Part shown: positions 34,455-43,871 of the stretch, piece after piece
Numbering within the stretch: the first letter of the stretch is position 1
How the letters are laid out: every line of letters starts with the position of its first letter
Source: Bacteroidia bacterium
GTDB lineage: Bacteria; Bacteroidota; Bacteroidia; Flavobacteriales; Flavobacteriaceae
DNA: 64,000 nt
Assembly: GCA_030429955.1 (NCBI GenBank)
Contig: JAUIGO010000007.1
Coordinates: 17,060 to 81,059, forward strand
Direction: 5' to 3'
The notes under the pieces: model-generated
Database searches by the model: none
Told to the model about the DNA's origin: nothing
The model's input: only the letters and a program-made list of their open reading frames with translations
Position numbers and translations under genes: made by a program

Positions 34455-35519
34455 TTAAGCTACAGAACCTTGACAACTGCTTCCTGCTCCAGCAGTACAA
34501 CCATAACAATGTTGAGAAATCACAATGTTTCTGTCATTGAGTAAATCTTCGTTATAATCACTAATGTGCTTCACTTTACTTGCAACCTTTAAATCCAGCA
34601 TTTGATTAAAATCGCAATCGTACAACCATCCATCCCAACTTATGGAAATGGTATTGGTGCACATCACATTTGCAACAGCTGTAGGATTATAAGCATCAAC
34701 TAAAGCATACATATAATCTTCATAATTTTCTGACGCAATTAAATAATCTAAAAACCTTGAAATCGGCAGATTGGTAATCGCAAATAAATTATGGAACTGA
34801 ATATTGAAATCTTCTAACAAAGCTTTCTTAAAGTCTTTCTCCATCGAAGCTTGGTCGCTTGGTAAAAAGGCACCTGAAGGATTGTAAACCAAATCCAATT
34901 TTAAATCGCTATTTGGCATGCCATAACCGATGGCATTTAAGTCTTGTAAGGCTTTAATGGATTGGTCGAAAACGCCTTCACCACGTTGTTTATCTGTTTT
35001 GCCGCGTGTCCAATGTGGCATCGAACTCACCACATGAACATTGTGTTTTTTGAAGAATTCTGGTAAATCGTAATACTTTTTATTAGCTCTAATAATGGTT
35101 AAGTTAGAACGAACAATAAAATCTTTTATGCCTGCTTTTGAAGCTTCCTCAACAAACCATCTAAAGTTGGAGTTCATTTCGGGTGCTCCTCCCGTTAAAT
35201 CCAAGGTATGAGCTCCAGTATTTTTAATGACCTCTAAACATTGTTGCATGGTTTCACGTGTCATTATTTCTTTACGGTCTGGACCAGCATCTACGTGGCA
35301 ATGCTCACAAACTTGGTTGCACATGTAGCCAACATTAATTTGAAGGATTTCCAGTTTTTTAGGCCTTAAAGGAAACTTTCCAATTTCAGCAATTTTGTCT
35401 TTAAACTTTGGTAATTCTCCAGTTTTAAAAATGCCATTAGAAAGGATTTCAAGTTGCCTATTGCTATTGGCTAATTCGCTTTCGCGTTTGTGTAAAGATT
35501 GTGTTTTGAGTTTTGTCAT
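34455..35519 (-). CDS. arsS: Arsenosugar biosynthesis radical SAM protein
   Basis: A 354-residue radical SAM enzyme. The cluster motif is CNQVCEHC (Cys67, Cys71, Cys74), preceded by 'ILQINVGYM' and followed by 'LDLTGGAPEMNSNFRW'. The C-terminal half carries further cysteines ('MCTNTISISWDGWLYDCDFN', 'HCYGCTAGAGSSCQG') as in family members. ArsS joins a 5'-deoxyadenosyl group to methylated arsenic, the committing step towards arsenosugars (established for cyanobacterial homologues). It is the second gene of the operon. Confidence 0.93.
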   Translation of the reverse strand: MTKLKTQSLHKRESELANSNRQLEILSNGIFKTGELPKFKDKIAEIGKFPLRPKKLEILQINVGYMCNQVCEHCHVDAGPDRKEIMTRETMQQCLEVIKNTGAHTLDLTGGAPEMNSNFRWFVEEASKAGIKDFIVRSNLTIIRANKKYYDLPEFFKKHNVHVVSSMPHWTRGKTDKQRGEGVFDQSIKALQDLNAIGYGMPNSDLKLDLVYNPSGAFLPSDQASMEKDFKKALLEDFNIQFHNLFAITNLPISRFLDYLIASENYEDYMYALVDAYNPTAVANVMCTNTISISWDGWLYDCDFNQMLDLKVASKVKHISDYNEDLLNDRNIVISQHCYGCTAGAGSSCQGSVA

Positions 35520-35585
35520 AATTGTTTACCGAGTAAGTGGAAATCTATTTTACTTCAAGCTTCGGTCTTCGGTCTTCTAGCTTTT

Positions 35586-35921
35586 TTATCCATCCAATTT
35601 ATTCACCTTGTTCATCATTTGAACACCATGAACTAAGGCAGCACCACTTTTTATAGCTGCACCAACATGAACCGCTTCCATCATTTCTTCTTTGGTAATA
35701 CCTCGTTGCAATCCATCTTTAGAATAAGCATCAATGCAATAAGGACATTTTTCGGTATGAGACACTGCTAAAGCGATTAAAGATTTTTCTCTTGCAGTAA
35801 GTGCACCTTCTTGAAAAACGGAGTTATAATAATCAAAAAATTTAGTTCCTAATTCTTCACTCCATTCCGTGATGTTGCCAAATTTTCTAAGATCTGCTGG
35901 GTCGTAATATGTTTTAGACAT
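35586..35921 (-). CDS. Arsenosugar-associated peroxidase-like (CMD/AhpD fold) protein
   Basis: A 111-residue carboxymuconolactone decarboxylase-like protein with the redox motif CPYC in 'SHTEKCPYCIDAYSKDG' and the nearby His of the AhpD fold. It matches the small peroxidase-like protein regularly found at the head of arsenosugar operons. It may protect or reduce arsenic intermediates. It is probably the first gene of the eight-gene operon; the 66-base gap to arsS is the largest inside it. Confidence 0.88.
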   Translation of the reverse strand: MSKTYYDPADLRKFGNITEWSEELGTKFFDYYNSVFQEGALTAREKSLIALAVSHTEKCPYCIDAYSKDGLQRGITKEEMMEAVHVGAAIKSGAALVHGVQMMNKVNKLDG

Positions 35922-36057
35922 GTATTTTGATTTAAGTCGTTTTCTTTAGTTCGGAAAATATATAAAAGATTACAACAAGCTTATTAAAAAGTTGTAAAAT
36001 ATAGATTGAAATCAAATTTACTTGCTTACCAATGACATTACTAATTTTATATTCCTT

Positions 36058-36648
36058 TTAGTTTAAAAATTCACTTTGTACTATCATTGGGATTACGAGG
36101 CCAACAACTACAGCAGAGATCACCATAATCCAATCACGTTTTTTTAACCTAAATAGGGTCTGTGTTATGTGGCCAAGAAAAAGAACAATACATACAATGA
36201 TTACCTGAGATAGCTCGATGCCCAAAGCAAATTCGATTAAAATAGCTAGCTTATTTTCCGCTCTTCCAACTAGAATTTGAAACTCCCTTGCAAAACCCAA
36301 ACCATGTACCAATCCAAAAAATAAAGTTGATAGAAAAAGCACGTTTATTTTTTCTTTTTCGGCATTTTTACCAGCTGTAAATACATTATACAGGGCAACA
36401 ATTAAAATAGTTACAGGAATTAAAAACTCTACCAATTGGCCATTTACACTAACTATTTTATAAGCTGCCAAAACTAATGATAATGTATGGCCTAAAGTAA
36501 ACAAAGAAACTAATAGCAAAACACGTTTCCAATCTTTAAAGAGGTATGGAACTGTTAAAACGACAAGAAACAATACGTGGTCGTAAGCATTAATATCAAG
36601 TACGTGATTAATGCCGTATTTTACATTGAACCAAAAATCTTCAAACAT
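36058..36648 (-). CDS. HupE/UreJ-family membrane protein
   Basis: A 196-residue protein with six or so membrane helices. It shows 'INAYDHVLFLVVL' near the start (conserved His-Asp), 'FTLGHTLSLVLA', 'GLVHGLGFAREF' and 'FALGIELSQVIIV'. These are the repeated metal-ligand-like motifs of the HupE/UreJ family, members of which may carry Ni or Co. No hydrogenase or urease gene is near, so the role is open. The 296-base gap upstream (36649-36944) is very A+T rich and holds only presumptive promoter DNA for the large gene that follows. Confidence 0.82.
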   Translation of the reverse strand: MFEDFWFNVKYGINHVLDINAYDHVLFLVVLTVPYLFKDWKRVLLLVSLFTLGHTLSLVLAAYKIVSVNGQLVEFLIPVTILIVALYNVFTAGKNAEKEKINVLFLSTLFFGLVHGLGFAREFQILVGRAENKLAILIEFALGIELSQVIIVCIVLFLGHITQTLFRLKKRDWIMVISAVVVGLVIPMIVQSEFLN

Positions 36649-36944
36649 TATTTAAAATAGGGTTTTGTTTTTTCCAAAGATATAATTTTAAGGTAACATT
36701 CCAGATTTTGTTATTTCAACTTAATATGGTTAATTAATTTTAATGACTTATTGTAATTTTTTTAAGTTTAAAAAGTACAGATGTAAACACTTTTTATTTA
36801 TTACCACTATAGTAATAGTTGACTTTATCAATACAAGTTAGTGTTTTGTCCAAAATATTTGTGATTTTGTGAATAATAAATGAATTTTCCCCATATTTAC
36901 TCTTGTAACAACATAGAATTACAATAATTGACCCAAATTATAAA

Positions 36945-39900
36945 GTGAAAAATCAGATAAAACATATTGCTTTTTTTCTACTATTAACTATTCCAACCCT
37001 AGCTTTATCTCAAACTAATTTAGGTAAACAGCAGGCGTCAATAAAAAAGAACAATAATAATTTCATTGAAAATAAAGGACAAATTATTGATCAATTTGGC
37101 AAAGAAAATCCTGATGTTAAGTTTTTATTGAATACTCCTGGCTTAAATGTTCAGCTACGCCCAACAGGATTTTCTTACGATGTCTATAGTATTGAGGAAA
37201 CAGAAACTAAACTTAAAACTAATCATCAAAGTATACAGGATTCAATTGATCAAAAGCAAATTGATTATTCATTTCATAGACTTGATATTGATTTTGTTGG
37301 AGCAAACCCTAATGTTGAAATTATTTCTTTAGAAAAAGCAATTCACTATTATAACTATTACAACGTCCCGTACAAAGATGAAATTACTCATGTTAGAAAC
37401 TTTAAGAGAATAGTATATAAGGATTTGTATCCTAATATAGATATGGAATTTTTCATTCCAGAAGACACCAATAAAGTTGTTGAGTATAATTTTATTGTTC
37501 ACGAAGATGGTGATTTATCTGATATTAAGATGAAATTCTCTGGTGTTAATGTCAATAATTGTGAAACATACCTTGAATATGAAATGAAACAAGGTCTTAT
37601 GCATGAAACGATTCCTTTAAGCTGGACAGAATCAATAGAAGGGAATACAAAAATTAATATTACTTACAATGAAATTGAACCCAATGTATTTAGCTTTAAG
37701 AACAATAGTTTAGCTCAACTTGGCTCAAAAATCATCATTGACCCAACTCCTGTTAGACAATGGGGAACCTATTTTGGAGGCGAAAAAAGTGATGCCACTT
37801 GGGAATCGGATCTTTCAGCTGATAGTTATGAAAATATTATTCTTGTTGGTCAAACAAAGAGCTATACAAACATTGCAACTTCTGGCAGTCATCAAGACAC
37901 AAATCCTATTCCTACAACGGAAGGCAATCCACAACCACAAGGTTTTATGGCTAAGTTTGATAAAGATGGAATTTTGTTGTGGGCTACTTATTATGGAGGT
38001 AATCATTTTACAAAATTTACTGATGTTGTTGTAGATAGTAATGATGATATTATTGGAGTTGGAAAAACGCAAAGCTTGATAAATATTTCAACAATTGGAG
38101 CTCATCAAGAAACAATAGGTGGTAATGTAACTTTAGGCCAAGATGGATTTATTGTTAAGTTTAATTCAAGCGGAGTAAGACTTTGGGGAAGTTATTATGG
38201 AGGAGAAAACTTTGCTGAGGCTGTTACAACTGTAACTATTGATAATATTGATAATATATATATAGCCGGATTTACTCAAAGTATTACTAATATTTCTACT
38301 CCAGGAGCGTATAGTGAAGCAGGTGCAGGAAGAGCGGATGGATTTTTAGCAAAATTTGATAAAAATGGAGTAAGAGAATGGGGAACTTATTATGGAGGGG
38401 AAGATTCTGACAAATTTTCCAAAATTGAGTTAGATAATTTTGGGAATATTTATTTAGTTGGTGAAACAGAAAGTAGAACAGGGATTTCTACAACTGGATC
38501 ATTTCAAGAAGAGCTAGGTGATGATGGAAACAATCATAGGCCCGATATTTTTTTGGTAAAATTTAATAATTCTGGTGAAAGAATTTGGGCAACTTATTTT
38601 GGAGGATTTGATATGGAAATGGGAGCTAGTTTAGCAATAGATAATTTAAATAACCCTATTATTTCAGGAGGTACTAGAAGTAATGAGAATATTGCATTTT
38701 ATAACTCACACCAACCTAATAAAGGAGGAGATATACCTGACTTTGACACTTTTCTTGCAAAATTTAATCCAATTGGTGAGCTTCAATGGAGCACCTGGTA
38801 TGGTGGTAATGATCTTGATTTTTGGACTGCTATAGCTTCTGCAGTTCGAGTTGATGTAGATAGTGAAAATAACATCTATTTGGCTGGTGAATCGATGAGT
38901 GATAATAATATTTCAACACCTAATGCCTTCCAAGAAAATAATTTAGCTCAATATTTTGACTCATTCATTGCTAAATTTGATCCACTTGGTAATAGAATTT
39001 GGGGGACTTATTTAGGAAGTAATAAAGAAACACATACGTCAGGATTAAAAATTATCAATGATAATATTTATATAAGTGGTTTAACTATTAGTGACTCAGG
39101 AATTTCAACTGTTGGAGCTCATCAAGAAAATTATGGTGGAGGAAATGAAGATAGTTTTCTAGTAAAGTTCAAAGATTGTTTATCTCTAATAGAGGTAAAT
39201 GCTACAGAGTTTATTTGTGAAAATGATAATATTGAGTTTAATGCAACTGGAGGAGATTCTTACTATTGGGAAGGTCCTAATGGATTTACAAGCACTTATG
39301 CTAATCCAATAATCCCTAATGCTAGTTTAATTGATTCTGGTACTTACACAGTTTATATTGAATCTATTGAAGGATGCACACAAACATTAGAATTTGATGT
39401 TTTAGTATCTGTAAGGCCAGAAGCAAATACAATAGGTGATTTGTACGCTTGTGAAGATACCTTCAATTCAGGTTTCTCATCTCAATTTAATACTTCCACA
39501 ATTGAGTCTCAGGTTTTGGGTGCACAAACCAACATGAAAGTTAGTTACTTTGATGGTAATGGAAATGAGCTTCCGTCTCCATTACCAAACCCAATGACCA
39601 ATAGTATTGCTAATAGTGAAACCATAACCGTTAGAGTTTCAAATGAAAATAATCCTGAGTGTTATGCTGAAAGCACTTTTGAATTGTTTGTTCAGCCAAT
39701 ACCTGAAGTATTTGACATTAATGATTTATATGAGTGTGATGATAATACAGACGGCTTCGCAAATTTTGATTTAAGTAATATAGAATCAACAGTTCTCGGA
39801 GGTCAAACTGGAATGACGGTTTCGTACTTTGATGGCAACGGAAACCCATTACCAAACCCATTGCCTAACCCTTATGTGAATAGTATACTCAATCAAGAAA

Positions 39901-41228
39901 CTATAACTGTGAGAGTAACCAATGATGCCACAGATTGTTATAATGAAACAACCTTTATCTTAAATGTAAATGAACTTCCAGTGGCCAATCCGCTAGATAC
40001 CTTAATAGGCTGTGACGATAATAATGACGGCATTTCAGAGTACTTTGATACCACAAATATCGAGAGCCAAACCATAGGTTCGCAAGCAGGAATGCAAGTT
40101 TCCTATTATGATGCAATGGGAAATTTGTTACCAAACCCTTTACCAAATCCATTTACAAATACTGAAGCTAACGTACAGAATATTACAGTAAGAGTTACTA
40201 ACTCACAAACAGGTTGTTATTCAGAGACACTATTAACCCTTGAAACTGCTGCTCAGCCAAATATCAATCAGCCAAATAGCCTATATGCCTGTGATGAAGG
40301 CAGTGGTTTTGCATATTTTGATATGTCTAACATTGAAGATATACTCATTGGAAATCAAACAGGATTAGAGATTTTCTATTTTGATGAAAGCGGAAATACT
40401 CTGCCAAGCCCTTTGCCAGCATCATTTTTGAACACAAATCCATATACACAAACCATTAATGTAAGGGTTGAGAACACTCTGAACAGGCTTTGTTATTCAG
40501 AAACAAGTTTTAATTTAATTGTTAACGAATTACCAGAAATTACACTTGAAGATGAATACTTAATTTGCAATTTAGAACCATCATTAGCACTTTCCGTAAG
40601 TCCTGATTATTATTCATACGCTTGGTATTATGGCACAGAGTTAATATCAGAAGCTTATGAAGCAACACTAATAGAAGAAGGAAATTATAGACTTGTTGTA
40701 AGCGAGTTGTTAAATGGAATTGAGTGTGATAACACCTTCGATTTTACTTTGTCTAGATCTATTTTACCAGAAATTGTTGAGGTAGAATATGATGAACTAG
40801 GTAACAATTTCATAAAAATTATTGCCTCAGGAGATGGTGATTTTGAGTATTCAATAGATGGGATAAATTATCAAGGCAGTAACTATTTCGATAATATATC
40901 AGGAGGTATCTACACAGTTTACGTAAGAGATAAATATGGTTGCGGAGAAGACTCACGAGAGGTAACCTTAATAGATTACCCAAAATTTTTCACACCTAAC
41001 AACGATGGCTATAAGGACACTTGGCAAATTTATGGTGTAAGAAACTTTAATGAAGCTAAAATATTTATTTATGATAGATATGGAAAACTATTAAAGCAGA
41101 TAGATCCAAGCGGAACAGGCTGGGACGGGACCTTTAATGGTCAACTCTTAGGTTCTAATGATTTTTGGTTTATCGTAGATTTAGGAAACGGAAAAACGTT
41201 TAAAGGTCATTTTGCCTTAAAAAGATAG
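36945..41228 (+). CDS. Large T9SS-secreted SBBP-repeat protein
   Basis: A 1427-residue surface/secreted protein, starting at a GTG (VKNQIKHIAFF read as Met) with a signal peptide ending 'ALSQ'. Residues about 40-275 form an N-terminal DUF7948-like domain ('NFIENKGQIIDQFGKENPDVKF'). Residues 275-740 carry seven or so SBBP propeller blades ('WGTYFGGE', 'FLAKFDKNGVREWGTYYGG'). An Ig/PKD-like domain and four to five near-identical modules of about 83 residues follow ('YFDGNGNPLPNPLPNP', 'TITVRVTN'). The end is a gliding/T9SS type B sorting domain ('KFFTPNNDGYKDTW', 'IFIYDRYGKLLKQ', 'GWDGTFNGQ'). Likely a cell-surface adhesin or matrix protein. Confidence 0.9.
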   Translation: MKNQIKHIAFFLLLTIPTLALSQTNLGKQQASIKKNNNNFIENKGQIIDQFGKENPDVKFLLNTPGLNVQLRPTGFSYDVYSIEETETKLKTNHQSIQDSIDQKQIDYSFHRLDIDFVGANPNVEIISLEKAIHYYNYYNVPYKDEITHVRNFKRIVYKDLYPNIDMEFFIPEDTNKVVEYNFIVHEDGDLSDIKMKFSGVNVNNCETYLEYEMKQGLMHETIPLSWTESIEGNTKINITYNEIEPNVFSFKNNSLAQLGSKIIIDPTPVRQWGTYFGGEKSDATWESDLSADSYENIILVGQTKSYTNIATSGSHQDTNPIPTTEGNPQPQGFMAKFDKDGILLWATYYGGNHFTKFTDVVVDSNDDIIGVGKTQSLINISTIGAHQETIGGNVTLGQDGFIVKFNSSGVRLWGSYYGGENFAEAVTTVTIDNIDNIYIAGFTQSITNISTPGAYSEAGAGRADGFLAKFDKNGVREWGTYYGGEDSDKFSKIELDNFGNIYLVGETESRTGISTTGSFQEELGDDGNNHRPDIFLVKFNNSGERIWATYFGGFDMEMGASLAIDNLNNPIISGGTRSNENIAFYNSHQPNKGGDIPDFDTFLAKFNPIGELQWSTWYGGNDLDFWTAIASAVRVDVDSENNIYLAGESMSDNNISTPNAFQENNLAQYFDSFIAKFDPLGNRIWGTYLGSNKETHTSGLKIINDNIYISGLTISDSGISTVGAHQENYGGGNEDSFLVKFKDCLSLIEVNATEFICENDNIEFNATGGDSYYWEGPNGFTSTYANPIIPNASLIDSGTYTVYIESIEGCTQTLEFDVLVSVRPEANTIGDLYACEDTFNSGFSSQFNTSTIESQVLGAQTNMKVSYFDGNGNELPSPLPNPMTNSIANSETITVRVSNENNPECYAESTFELFVQPIPEVFDINDLYECDDNTDGFANFDLSNIESTVLGGQTGMTVSYFDGNGNPLPNPLPNPYVNSILNQETITVRVTNDATDCYNETTFILNVNELPVANPLDTLIGCDDNNDGISEYFDTTNIESQTIGSQAGMQVSYYDAMGNLLPNPLPNPFTNTEANVQNITVRVTNSQTGCYSETLLTLETAAQPNINQPNSLYACDEGSGFAYFDMSNIEDILIGNQTGLEIFYFDESGNTLPSPLPASFLNTNPYTQTINVRVENTLNRLCYSETSFNLIVNELPEITLEDEYLICNLEPSLALSVSPDYYSYAWYYGTELISEAYEATLIEEGNYRLVVSELLNGIECDNTFDFTLSRSILPEIVEVEYDELGNNFIKIIASGDGDFEYSIDGINYQGSNYFDNISGGIYTVYVRDKYGCGEDSREVTLIDYPKFFTPNNDGYKDTWQIYGVRNFNEAKIFIYDRYGKLLKQIDPSGTGWDGTFNGQLLGSNDFWFIVDLGNGKTFKGHFALKR

Positions 41229-41260
41229 CTTTTATCTACTTTAGCATGAAATTTAAGCAT

Positions 41261-41294
41261 AAAAAAACCCACAACATTGTTTGTTATGGGTTTT
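41261..41294 (-). terminator. Terminator of tRNA-Leu (may be bidirectional)
   Basis: AAAACCCA...TGGGTTTT arms (41264-41294) with CAAC/GTTA extension form a hairpin followed on the minus strand by a T-run (complement of 41261-41267), five bases past the tRNA 3' end. On the plus strand a shorter T-run could end the T9SS gene. Confidence 0.7.
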
Positions 41295-41298
41295 AAAG

Positions 41299-41380
41299 TA
41301 CTCAAGGTGGGAATCGAACCCACACTTCCGAAGAAACTGGATTTTGAATCCAGCGCGTCTACCAATTCCGCCACTTGAGC
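41299..41380 (-). tRNA. tRNA-Leu (anticodon CAA)
   Basis: An 82-base tRNA on the minus strand. The acceptor 5' arm GCTCAAG pairs with CTTGAGT. D-arm 'GCGGAATTGGTAGACGC', anticodon stem-loop CTGGA-TTCAAAA-TCCAG (anticodon CAA, reads UUG), a variable loop of the class II type, and T-arm 'GTGGGTTCGATTCCCAC'. CCA is not encoded. Class II length and the Leu-type D-arm support leucine. Confidence 0.95.
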
Positions 41381-41465
41381 AAAAGAGAATGCAAAATTAT
41401 AAAAATAATTACGACAAACAATTAAAAATAGTGGCTTTTATCCTTTTTCAGTCCAAATAAATTCA

Positions 41466-41473
41466 TAAATTTG
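41466..41473 (+). promoter_or_regulatory. Putative -7 box of prs
   Basis: TAAATTTG matches TAnnTTTG exactly, 51 bases before the prs ATG. The expected -33 position has only a T-run (TTTTT near 41443), so the promoter is tentative. Confidence 0.4.
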
Positions 41474-41524
41474 CACCTCATTTAGCAAAAACAGAATAAA
41501 TCGTTATAATTTAAGACTTTAGCA

Positions 41525-42466
41525 ATGCCTAACGTAGTTACAGAAGCCAAAATATTTGCATGTTCTCAAAGTGAAGAGCTGGCAAGAAAAATTGCAATAA
41601 ATTTTGGTGTAAGTTTAGGTAACGTCATTACATCAACATATAGTGATGGTGAGTTTCAGCCTTCTTATGAAGAGTCCATTCGTGGTACAAGAATTTTCAT
41701 CATAGGCTCTACTCATCCAGGACCAAGAAATTTAATGGAAATGTTATTGATGATTGATGCTGCTAAACGTGCATCAGCAAGACATATCACTGCTGTATTA
41801 CCTTACTTTGGTTGGGCAAGACAAGATAGAAAAGATAAGCCTAGAGTACCAATTGCAGCAAAATTAGTAGCTAAAATGTTAGAAGCTGCTGGAGCAACTC
41901 GAATTATAACAATGGATTTGCATGCTGACCAAATTCAAGGGTTTTTTGAAAAACCTGTAGATCATTTATTTGCATCAACCATTTTCTTACCATACTTACA
42001 GAGTTTGGCTTTAGAGAATTTAACCATTGCTTCTCCTGATATGGGAGGATCAAAACGTGCGTATGCTTATTCAAAAGCATTAGAAAGTGATGTTGTAATA
42101 TGTTATAAGCAACGTGCTAAAGCCAATGTGATTTCACACATGGAACTTATTGGAGATGTAACTGGTAAAAACGTTGTGCTAGTCGATGATATGGTAGACA
42201 CTGCAGGAACGCTTACCAAAGCAGCAGACTTGATGATGGAAAGAGGAGCGCTAAGTGTAAGAGCGATTTGTACACATCCTATTTTGTCAGGAAAGGCTTA
42301 TGAACGCATTGAAAATTCTAAGTTGGAAGAATTAATCGTAACAGATTCTATTCCTCTGTCTCAAGAAAGTTCAAAAATAAGAGTATTGAGTTGTGCAGAT
42401 TTGTTTGCTCATGTAATGAAAAAAGTACATCATAACGAATCAATCAGTTCTCAATTTATAATGTAA
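41525..42466 (+). CDS. prs: Ribose-phosphate pyrophosphokinase
   Basis: A 313-residue PRPP synthase, which makes PRPP from ribose 5-phosphate and ATP. It has 'YSDGEFQPSYEESIRG', the catalytic-flap-like 'PYFGWARQDRKDKPR', the metal/ATP segment 'IITMDLHADQIQGFF' and the PRPP loop 'NVVLVDDMVDTAGTLTKAA'. Length is standard for bacterial class I enzymes. It is followed 27 bases later by the L25 gene, the usual prs-rplY order in this group. Confidence 0.97.
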   Translation: MPNVVTEAKIFACSQSEELARKIAINFGVSLGNVITSTYSDGEFQPSYEESIRGTRIFIIGSTHPGPRNLMEMLLMIDAAKRASARHITAVLPYFGWARQDRKDKPRVPIAAKLVAKMLEAAGATRIITMDLHADQIQGFFEKPVDHLFASTIFLPYLQSLALENLTIASPDMGGSKRAYAYSKALESDVVICYKQRAKANVISHMELIGDVTGKNVVLVDDMVDTAGTLTKAADLMMERGALSVRAICTHPILSGKAYERIENSKLEELIVTDSIPLSQESSKIRVLSCADLFAHVMKKVHHNESISSQFIM

Positions 42467-42493
42467 ATTAATATTTAACTATAATTTTTTAAA

Positions 42494-43150
42494 ATGAAAT
42501 CAATTACAATTAATGGATCTAAAAGAGAAAGCGTAGGCAAAAAAGCAACAAAAGCCTTACGTAATGCTGGAGAGGTTCCTTGCGTATTATACGGAGGAGA
42601 TCAGCCATTGCATTTCTCTGCACCTGAATTGGCATTTTCTCAACTGGTTTATACGCCTAATGCGCATACAGTTGTGATTGCCTTAGACAATGGAGACACT
42701 TTAAACGCAGTGCTTCAAGATATTCAATTTCACCCTGTTACAGACAGAATTTTACACGTGGACTTCTATCAGTTATTTGAAGATAAAGAAATAGCTATGG
42801 ATATTCCTGTAGTTTTAGTTGGTAATTCAAGAGGTGTTAAAAATGGAGGTGTTTTAAGAAGGAACAACAGAAAACTTCGTATTAAAGCATTGCCTACTAA
42901 CTTGCCTGATTTTATCGAGATAGATATTACTCCAATGAAAATTGGTGATAAATTCTACGTTCGTGATTTAGATCAAGAAAAATACAGATTCTTACACACA
43001 GACAACACAGTTGTATGTCAAATTAAGACAGCTAGAACTGCTATTGTTGATGAAGAAGAAGAGGAAGAAGAGCTTGAAGAAGGTGCAGAAGCAGCAACTC
43101 CAACAGAAGGAGGAGAAGCAGCTCCAGCAGCAGAAGCAACTCAAGAATAA
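42494..43150 (+). CDS. rplY: 50S ribosomal protein L25/Ctc-type
   Basis: A 218-residue long-form (TL5/Ctc) L25, which binds 5S rRNA. The N-terminal L25 domain (1-95, '[28 protein letters not shown]') is joined to the second beta domain (100-185). An acidic Glu/Ala-rich tail from residue 190 is typical of Bacteroidota copies. Downstream of the stop is a strong terminator. Confidence 0.96.
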   Translation: MKSITINGSKRESVGKKATKALRNAGEVPCVLYGGDQPLHFSAPELAFSQLVYTPNAHTVVIALDNGDTLNAVLQDIQFHPVTDRILHVDFYQLFEDKEIAMDIPVVLVGNSRGVKNGGVLRRNNRKLRIKALPTNLPDFIEIDITPMKIGDKFYVRDLDQEKYRFLHTDNTVVCQIKTARTAIVDEEEEEEELEEGAEAATPTEGGEAAPAAEATQE

Positions 43151-43173
43151 ATTCAATTTTATTTATAATATTA

Positions 43174-43205
43174 AAAAGCATTCTGTTAATTCAGGATGCT
43201 TTTTT
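43174..43205 (+). terminator. Rho-independent terminator after rplY
   Basis: AAAAGCATtCTG and CAGgATGCTTTT arms with a T-run (to 43205), 24 bases past the L25 stop. Ends the prs-rplY transcript. Confidence 0.85.
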
Positions 43206-43229
43206 ACTTTTACATTATATTGATGTATA

Positions 43230-43862
43230 ATGTTCAAAATTTTTAATTGGTTTTTTGGCAAAAGCAAAACAACTTCAACTGAAGACAATCAGGTAATGAA
43301 AAAATATTTAATTGTAGGCCTAGGAAATATTGGAGAGAAATACGAAAATACAAGACATAATATTGGCTTTAAAATTTTAGATTATTTCTGCTCAAAAGAA
43401 GAGGTAACTTTTAGTACAGATAAACTTGCAGATCGAGCTGAGTATAAACTAAAAGGACGCTTGTTTATATTTATTAAGCCTAATACCTATATGAATTTAA
43501 GCGGAAAAGCAGTTCAGTATTGGTTGCAAAAAGAAAATATTCCATTAGAAAATTTATTAGTCATTACTGATGATTTAAACTTAGCTTTTGGAACATTGCG
43601 TATAAAAACTAAAGGGAGTGATGGTGGTCATAATGGTCTTAAAGATGTTCAAGATAAATTAGGCACAACCAACTACAATCGATTCAGGTTTGGAATAAGC
43701 GATAGCTTTAGTAAAGGCAGGCAAGTTGATTATGTGTTGGGAGAATGGACAGAGGAAGAACAAGAAAAATTACCTGAACGTTTATCAAAAAGCATAGAAA
43801 TTATCAAATCATTTGTGCTTTCAGGCATTAATAATACAATGAATTCATTTAACGGTAAATAA
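43230..43862 (+). CDS. pth: Peptidyl-tRNA hydrolase
   Basis: A 210-residue Pth that releases tRNA from prematurely ended peptidyl-tRNA. Motifs are 'YLIVGLGNIGEKYENTRHNIGF' (catalytic His), 'KPNTYMNLSGKAV', 'VITDDLNLAFGTLRIKTKGSDGGHNGLKDV'. The first 22 residues (MFKIFNWFFGKSKT...) precede the usual start, which would be Met at 43296 (188 residues). Which start is used cannot be decided; the upstream one is kept because the extension has ordinary codon use. It lies 9 bases ahead of ribF. Confidence 0.95.
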   Translation: MFKIFNWFFGKSKTTSTEDNQVMKKYLIVGLGNIGEKYENTRHNIGFKILDYFCSKEEVTFSTDKLADRAEYKLKGRLFIFIKPNTYMNLSGKAVQYWLQKENIPLENLLVITDDLNLAFGTLRIKTKGSDGGHNGLKDVQDKLGTTNYNRFRFGISDSFSKGRQVDYVLGEWTEEEQEKLPERLSKSIEIIKSFVLSGINNTMNSFNGK

Positions 43863-43871
43863 ACAGCATTC

